Positions 6,856 to 9,497 of a stretch of DNA of 9,497 bases are shown here, in pieces. The number at the start of each line of letters is the position of its first letter. The stretch's first letter is position 1. The notes below the pieces were generated by a model. It did no database searches and had not been told where the DNA came from. It saw only the letters and a program-made list of their open reading frames with translations. The position numbers and the translations under genes were made by a program. Origin of the DNA: Geobacter sp. UBA6802 (GTDB taxonomy: Bacteria; Desulfobacterota; Desulfuromonadia; Geobacterales; Pseudopelobacteraceae); assembly GCA_002452325.1 (NCBI GenBank), contig DKFG01000024.1:8323-17819 (forward strand), read 5' to 3'.

Positions 6856-8925
6856 TCAACTCCGGCCAAGCAGCACAAGCAGCTCATCCTCAGAAAGCAC
6901 CGTCAGCCCCAATGATCGGGCCTTTTCCAGTTTGCCGCCGGCCTCACTGCCCGCCACTACGTAATCGGTCTTCTTTGAGACTGAGCTAGTCACATTCCCC
7001 CCCTCAGACTCAACCAGCTTTTTTGCCTCATCACGCCCCAGTGTGGCCAGTGTCCCGGTAAAAACGAAGGACAGACCGGCCAGTCGGCCACCGACCCGCT
7101 TTTCTTCCACAGTGGGCGCAACACCAGCCGCTTTGAGCCGTTGCAGCACCGCCTGGTTTGTGGGAGCATCAAAAAAGGAGCGAATACTGATCGCCACAGC
7201 CGGACCGACATCACGGATACTGGTCAGTTCTTCCAGGGTGGCAGCCTGCAGGTTATCGACGCTGCCAAACCGCTCTGCCAGCGTCCTGGCAGTTCGCTCC
7301 CCCACATGGCGGATACCCAGGGCGAAGATGAAGCGAGCCAACTCTTGCTGTTTACTGGCGGCAATGGCAGCCAGCAGATTTTCAGCCAGCTTGTCCCCCA
7401 TCCGCTCAAACCGCATGAAATCCTCTTTAGTCAGACGGTACAGATCGGCCACATCACGCACCAATCCCAGACTGATCAACTGTTCGACATATCTGCCGCC
7501 CAAGCCGTCGATGGCCATGGCATCCCGCGAGGCAAAATGGATAATACCCTCAGCCAGTTGCGGCGGACAGACCAGCCCACCGCTGCAGCGGACCGCCACC
7601 TCCCCTTCGGCCCGCTCAGCCCTAGAACCACAAACCGGGCAGACGGTCGGCTCCGGCAGTTCCCGTTCCTGTCCGTTACGCTGCCCGGTCAGCACTCGTA
7701 CCACCGCCGGGATCACATCCCCGGCCCGCTCCACGATAACCGTATCACTGATTCTGATATCCTTGCGCCGGATCTCGTCCCAGTTGTGCAACGTGGCACG
7801 AGAAACCGTTACTCCAGAGAGCTCCACCGGCTGCAGGACTGCCACCGGCGTGATCACGCCGGTACGCCCCACCGAAAGCAGGATGTCATCAATCCTGCTG
7901 ATACCCTGCCGGGGCGGAAACTTGCAAGCAACGGCCCAGCGGGGTGAGCGGCTCTTTTCGCCCAGCTCCTGCTGCAGCTGCAGGAGATTCACCTTGATCA
8001 CCATGCCGTCAATCTCGTACGGCAGACTGTCACGCCGCTGCTGCAGATCACGAAAACAGGCGATGGCCGCCTCAATCCCCATCACCTGCCGGGCCTGATC
8101 ACTGACTGGCAAACCCCAGGCCGCCAGCTGCGCCATCAGCTCTGCCTGGGTTCCCGGTTCATGCGTTCCGTTGTTTGACCCTTGACCCTTGACCCTTGAC
8201 CCTACTCCGTAGCAGACCATGGCCAGCGGTCGCCGGGCCGCAACCCTGGGGTCAAGCTGACGGATCGAACCGGCTGCTGCATTGCGCGGGTTGGCAAAGG
8301 GGGGTTCCCCGTTTTCCTCACGTTCTGCATTCAGGCGTTGAAAGGGAACCAGCGGCAGATAAACCTCTCCCCGCACCTCCAATAGCTCCGGCCACTGTTC
8401 GCCTTGCAGTCGCAGCGGCACGTTGCGAATCGTACGGACATTGGCGGTCACCTCCTCGCCGGTCTCACCGTCACCCCGGGTAGCGGCCTGCTCCAACAGC
8501 CCGTTACGGTAGACCAGCTCAATAGCCAACCCGTCCATCTTCGGCTCACACTGGTAGGCGATCAATGTCCCGTCCGATAACGCCAGCAGATTGCGAACCC
8601 GCTGATCAAAGGCACGGATATCCTCCTCCTGCAGGGCGTTCTCCAACGAGAGCATCGACAGACGATGCCGTACCTGGCTGAAACGCTCCAGCGGCCTGCC
8701 CCCAACCCGCAAGGTAGGCGAATCCGCTGTCTGCAGATCGGGCCGCCTGGCCTCAAGGCCCTGCAGCTCCTGCAGCAGGGCATCGTACTCCGCATCACTG
8801 ATCTCCGGGGCATCCAGCTCATAGTAATAGCGATTGTGGTGCTGGATCAAAACACGCAGCTCTTCTGCGCGCGCTGCAGCCTGATCAGCCTCAACTGTGC
8901 TTTCTAACAGGGAAAGTTGTTCCAT
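6856..8925 (-). CDS. ligA: NAD+-dependent DNA ligase LigA
   Basis: LigA seals nicks in duplex DNA during replication and repair, using NAD+ as the adenylate donor, and is essential in most bacteria. The 689-aa protein has the full domain order. Domain Ia spans about 14-75 with HNRYYYELDAPEISDAEYD. The adenylation domain has nucleotidyl-lysine Lys129 in CEPKMDGLAI, plus YEIDGMVIKV (303-312) and WAVACKFPP (330-338). An OB fold includes SVGRTGVITPVA. A four-cysteine zinc finger uses C429, C432, C447 and C453. Helix-hairpin-helix repeats cover about 465-600, and a C-terminal BRCT domain covers about 611-689. ATG 8925 is chosen over an upstream in-frame GTG at 8946 because GAGGAG lies five bases before the ATG and would otherwise sit inside the coding region. 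An insertion at about 242-255 is encoded partly by four heptamer repeats. It is divergent from groES and convergent with the isomerase gene. Confidence 0.98.
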   Translation of the reverse strand: MEQLSLLESTVEADQAAARAEELRVLIQHHNRYYYELDAPEISDAEYDALLQELQGLEARRPDLQTADSPTLRVGGRPLERFSQVRHRLSMLSLENALQEEDIRAFDQRVRNLLALSDGTLIAYQCEPKMDGLAIELVYRNGLLEQAATRGDGETGEEVTANVRTIRNVPLRLQGEQWPELLEVRGEVYLPLVPFQRLNAEREENGEPPFANPRNAAAGSIRQLDPRVAARRPLAMVCYGVGSRVKGQGSNNGTHEPGTQAELMAQLAAWGLPVSDQARQVMGIEAAIACFRDLQQRRDSLPYEIDGMVIKVNLLQLQQELGEKSRSPRWAVACKFPPRQGISRIDDILLSVGRTGVITPVAVLQPVELSGVTVSRATLHNWDEIRRKDIRISDTVIVERAGDVIPAVVRVLTGQRNGQERELPEPTVCPVCGSRAERAEGEVAVRCSGGLVCPPQLAEGIIHFASRDAMAIDGLGGRYVEQLISLGLVRDVADLYRLTKEDFMRFERMGDKLAENLLAAIAASKQQELARFIFALGIRHVGERTARTLAERFGSVDNLQAATLEELTSIRDVGPAVAISIRSFFDAPTNQAVLQRLKAAGVAPTVEEKRVGGRLAGLSFVFTGTLATLGRDEAKKLVESEGGNVTSSVSKKTDYVVAGSEAGGKLEKARSLGLTVLSEDELLVLLGRS
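8175..8202 (-). repeat. Four perfect tandem heptamers (GGGTCAA)4 within ligA
   Basis: On the plus strand, TTGACCC is repeated four times without mismatch (8175-8181, 8182-8188, 8189-8195, 8196-8202). In the ligA frame this reads GGGTCAA x4 and encodes GSRVKGQGS at about residues 242-250. Because seven is not a multiple of three, a change of one or two units would shift the frame; a change of three units would add or remove seven residues. Confidence 0.97.
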
Positions 8926-8930
8926 AATGA

Positions 8931-8936
8931 CTCCTC
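8931..8936 (-). promoter_or_regulatory. Shine-Dalgarno of ligA
   Basis: GAGGAG on the minus strand lies five bases before ATG 8925. It decides the start in favour of this ATG rather than GTG 8946, which lies upstream of the ribosome-binding site. Confidence 0.85.
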
Positions 8937-8944
8937 GGCACCGC

Positions 8945-8950
8945 ACTATA
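8945..8950 (-). promoter_or_regulatory. Possible -10 element of ligA promoter
   Basis: TATAGT on the minus strand (five of six matches to TATAAT) lies about 20 bases before the ligA start, preceded by an A/T-rich stretch at 8951-8963. No good -35 is seen at 15-18 bp. If used, the transcript would have a leader of only about 13 nt, just covering the Shine-Dalgarno. Confidence 0.3.
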
Positions 8951-8971
8951 ACAAAAAAATTATCTCACCCC

Positions 8972-9000
8972 TTGATTTTTAACCTGCCCACCGCTATATT
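8972..9000 (+). promoter_or_regulatory. Promoter of groES-groEL
   Basis: TTGATT (8972-8977) and TATATT (8995-9000) are separated by 17 bp, a good sigma70 arrangement. It predicts a start near 9007, immediately before the CIRCE operator. CTTGATT also resembles the -35 of sigma32 promoters (CTTGAAA), but the -10 fits sigma70 better. Confidence 0.75.
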
Positions 9001-9008
9001 CTCGTCTG

Positions 9009-9035
9009 TTAGCACTCTTTGCTGTCGAGTGCTAG
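9009..9035 (+). promoter_or_regulatory. CIRCE operator (HrcA binding site)
   Basis: TTAGCACTC (9009-9017), a 9-bp spacer and GAGTGCTAG (9027-9035) form the CIRCE inverted repeat. Only the last base differs from the consensus GAGTGCTAA. HrcA binds this element and represses groESL until heat shock. Its place at the predicted transcription start fits repression by blocking initiation. hrcA itself is not in the window. Confidence 0.96.
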
Positions 9036-9084
9036 CAAACAACTCAGAACACCACCACACACCATAAGAAAGGAGAAGTACCGT

Positions 9085-9375
9085 ATGAAACTGAGACCGC
9101 TGCACGACCGTATCATTGTCAAGCGCCTGGATGGCGAGGAGAAGACTGCCGGTGGCCTGTACATTCCTGACACCGCCAAAGAGAAGCCCCAAAAGGGTGA
9201 AGTCATCGCTGTGGGTAACGGCAAGAAGAACGACGAAGGCAAGTGCTCCCCTCTGGATGTCAAGGTTGGCGATTCAATCCTGTTCGGCAAGTACGCCGGC
9301 ACTGAAGTCAAGGTTGACGGCGATGAGTTCCTGATGATGCGTGAGGACGACGTCCTGGCCGTTATCGAGAAATAG
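9085..9375 (+). CDS. groES: Co-chaperonin GroES
   Basis: GroES is the heptameric 10-kDa lid of the GroEL chaperonin and caps the folding chamber in the cytoplasm. The 96-aa protein begins MKLRPLHDRIIVKRLD, the family N-terminal signature. The mobile loop is at about 17-34 (EEKTAGGLYIPDTAKEKP); LYI takes the place of the IVL tripeptide that contacts GroEL. The region GEVIAVGNGKK and the segment PLDVKVGDSILFGKYAGTEV follow, and it ends REDDVLAVIEK. AAGGAG at 9070-9075 precedes ATG 9085 by nine bases. An upstream in-frame ATG at 9019 lies inside the CIRCE element and is not the start. groEL follows after 63 nt with its own strong ribosome-binding site. Confidence 0.98.
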   Translation: MKLRPLHDRIIVKRLDGEEKTAGGLYIPDTAKEKPQKGEVIAVGNGKKNDEGKCSPLDVKVGDSILFGKYAGTEVKVDGDEFLMMREDDVLAVIEK

Positions 9376-9438
9376 AGTGGTCTTTATCTAAATCCAAAGA
9401 ACACAACATTCACAAACTAAAATCTGGAGGAATAGTCA

Positions 9439-9497
9439 ATGTCTGCAAAAGAGATCCGTTTCAATGAGGAAGGCCGTAACGCCATCCTGCGTGGTGT
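9439..9497 (+). CDS. groEL: Chaperonin GroEL (5' end only)
   Basis: GroEL is the 60-kDa chaperonin that folds proteins in an ATP-driven double ring. Only the first 19 codons are in the window, reading MSAKEIRFNEEGRNAILRG, which matches the GroEL N-terminus (family pattern like AAKxIxFxxxARxxIxxGV). GGAGG at 9426-9430 lies eight bases before the ATG. The position directly after groES under the CIRCE-controlled promoter supports the call. The gene continues past the right edge. Confidence 0.95.
   Translation, partial: MSAKEIRFNEEGRNAILRG

Noticed and set aside
7043..8098. Long plus-strand open frame of 351 codons opposite ligA
   Set aside because: It lies antisense to conserved ligA motifs. 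Its translation is rich in Ser and Arg with no recognisable domain, typical of a shadow frame in high-G+C DNA.
8175..8202. Heptamer array considered as a CRISPR or protein-binding iteron set
   Set aside because: Units are only 7 bp without spacers, lie within an essential coding frame, and there is no cas or replication gene nearby.
9019..9084. Upstream in-frame start extending groES to 118 residues
   Set aside because: The extension begins inside the CIRCE operator and lacks a ribosome-binding site, whereas ATG 9085 has one and matches the family N-terminus.

Overview
The window holds ordinary chromosomal DNA, roughly 60% G+C by eye, with dense, often overlapping genes. The long N-terminal form of HflX, the FabI type, the GroES sequence, CIRCE control of groESL, and a DUF4212/sodium:solute symporter pair suggest a deltaproteobacterium of the Geobacter/Trichlorobacter/Pelobacter group (Desulfuromonadia). 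That placement comes from familiarity with these families, not from a search. No tRNA, rRNA, insertion sequence, phage or CRISPR element is visible.

Region 1 (1-2196, minus strand) carries fabI (enoyl-ACP reductase) followed by hflX (ribosome-associated GTPase). hflX runs off the left edge just before its G3 motif, and its only canonical start lies inside the end of fabI. A plausible sigma70 promoter for fabI lies in the 128-bp divergent gap before trmB.

Region 2 (2197-6806, plus strand) is a tightly packed five-gene run: trmB (tRNA m7G46 methyltransferase), a DUF4212 small membrane protein, a VC_2705-type sodium:solute symporter, a 404-aa protein related to DUF294/GlnD-like nucleotidyltransferases, and a xylose-isomerase-like TIM-barrel protein. 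The last four genes overlap or nearly touch (ATGA, TAATG, ATGA junctions), so they are probably translationally coupled. DUF4212 plus this symporter plus a DUF294 protein is a recurrent transporter module. Here the NTase-like protein has lost the catalytic aspartates and the cNMP/CBS sensor domains, and the symporter lacks the Ser-Thr pair expected at the Na2 sodium site. This is the most unusual part of the window: a possibly repurposed transporter with a pseudo-enzyme partner and a sugar-isomerase-like enzyme.

Region 3 (6807-8925, minus strand) is ligA, the NAD+-dependent DNA ligase, complete and with all expected motifs. It contains four perfect GGGTCAA heptamers inside the reading frame, encoding an insertion in a surface loop.

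Region 4 (8926-9497, plus strand) is the heat-shock groES-groEL operon, divergent from ligA, with a clear promoter and a CIRCE operator at the expected transcription start. groEL is cut by the right edge after 19 codons.
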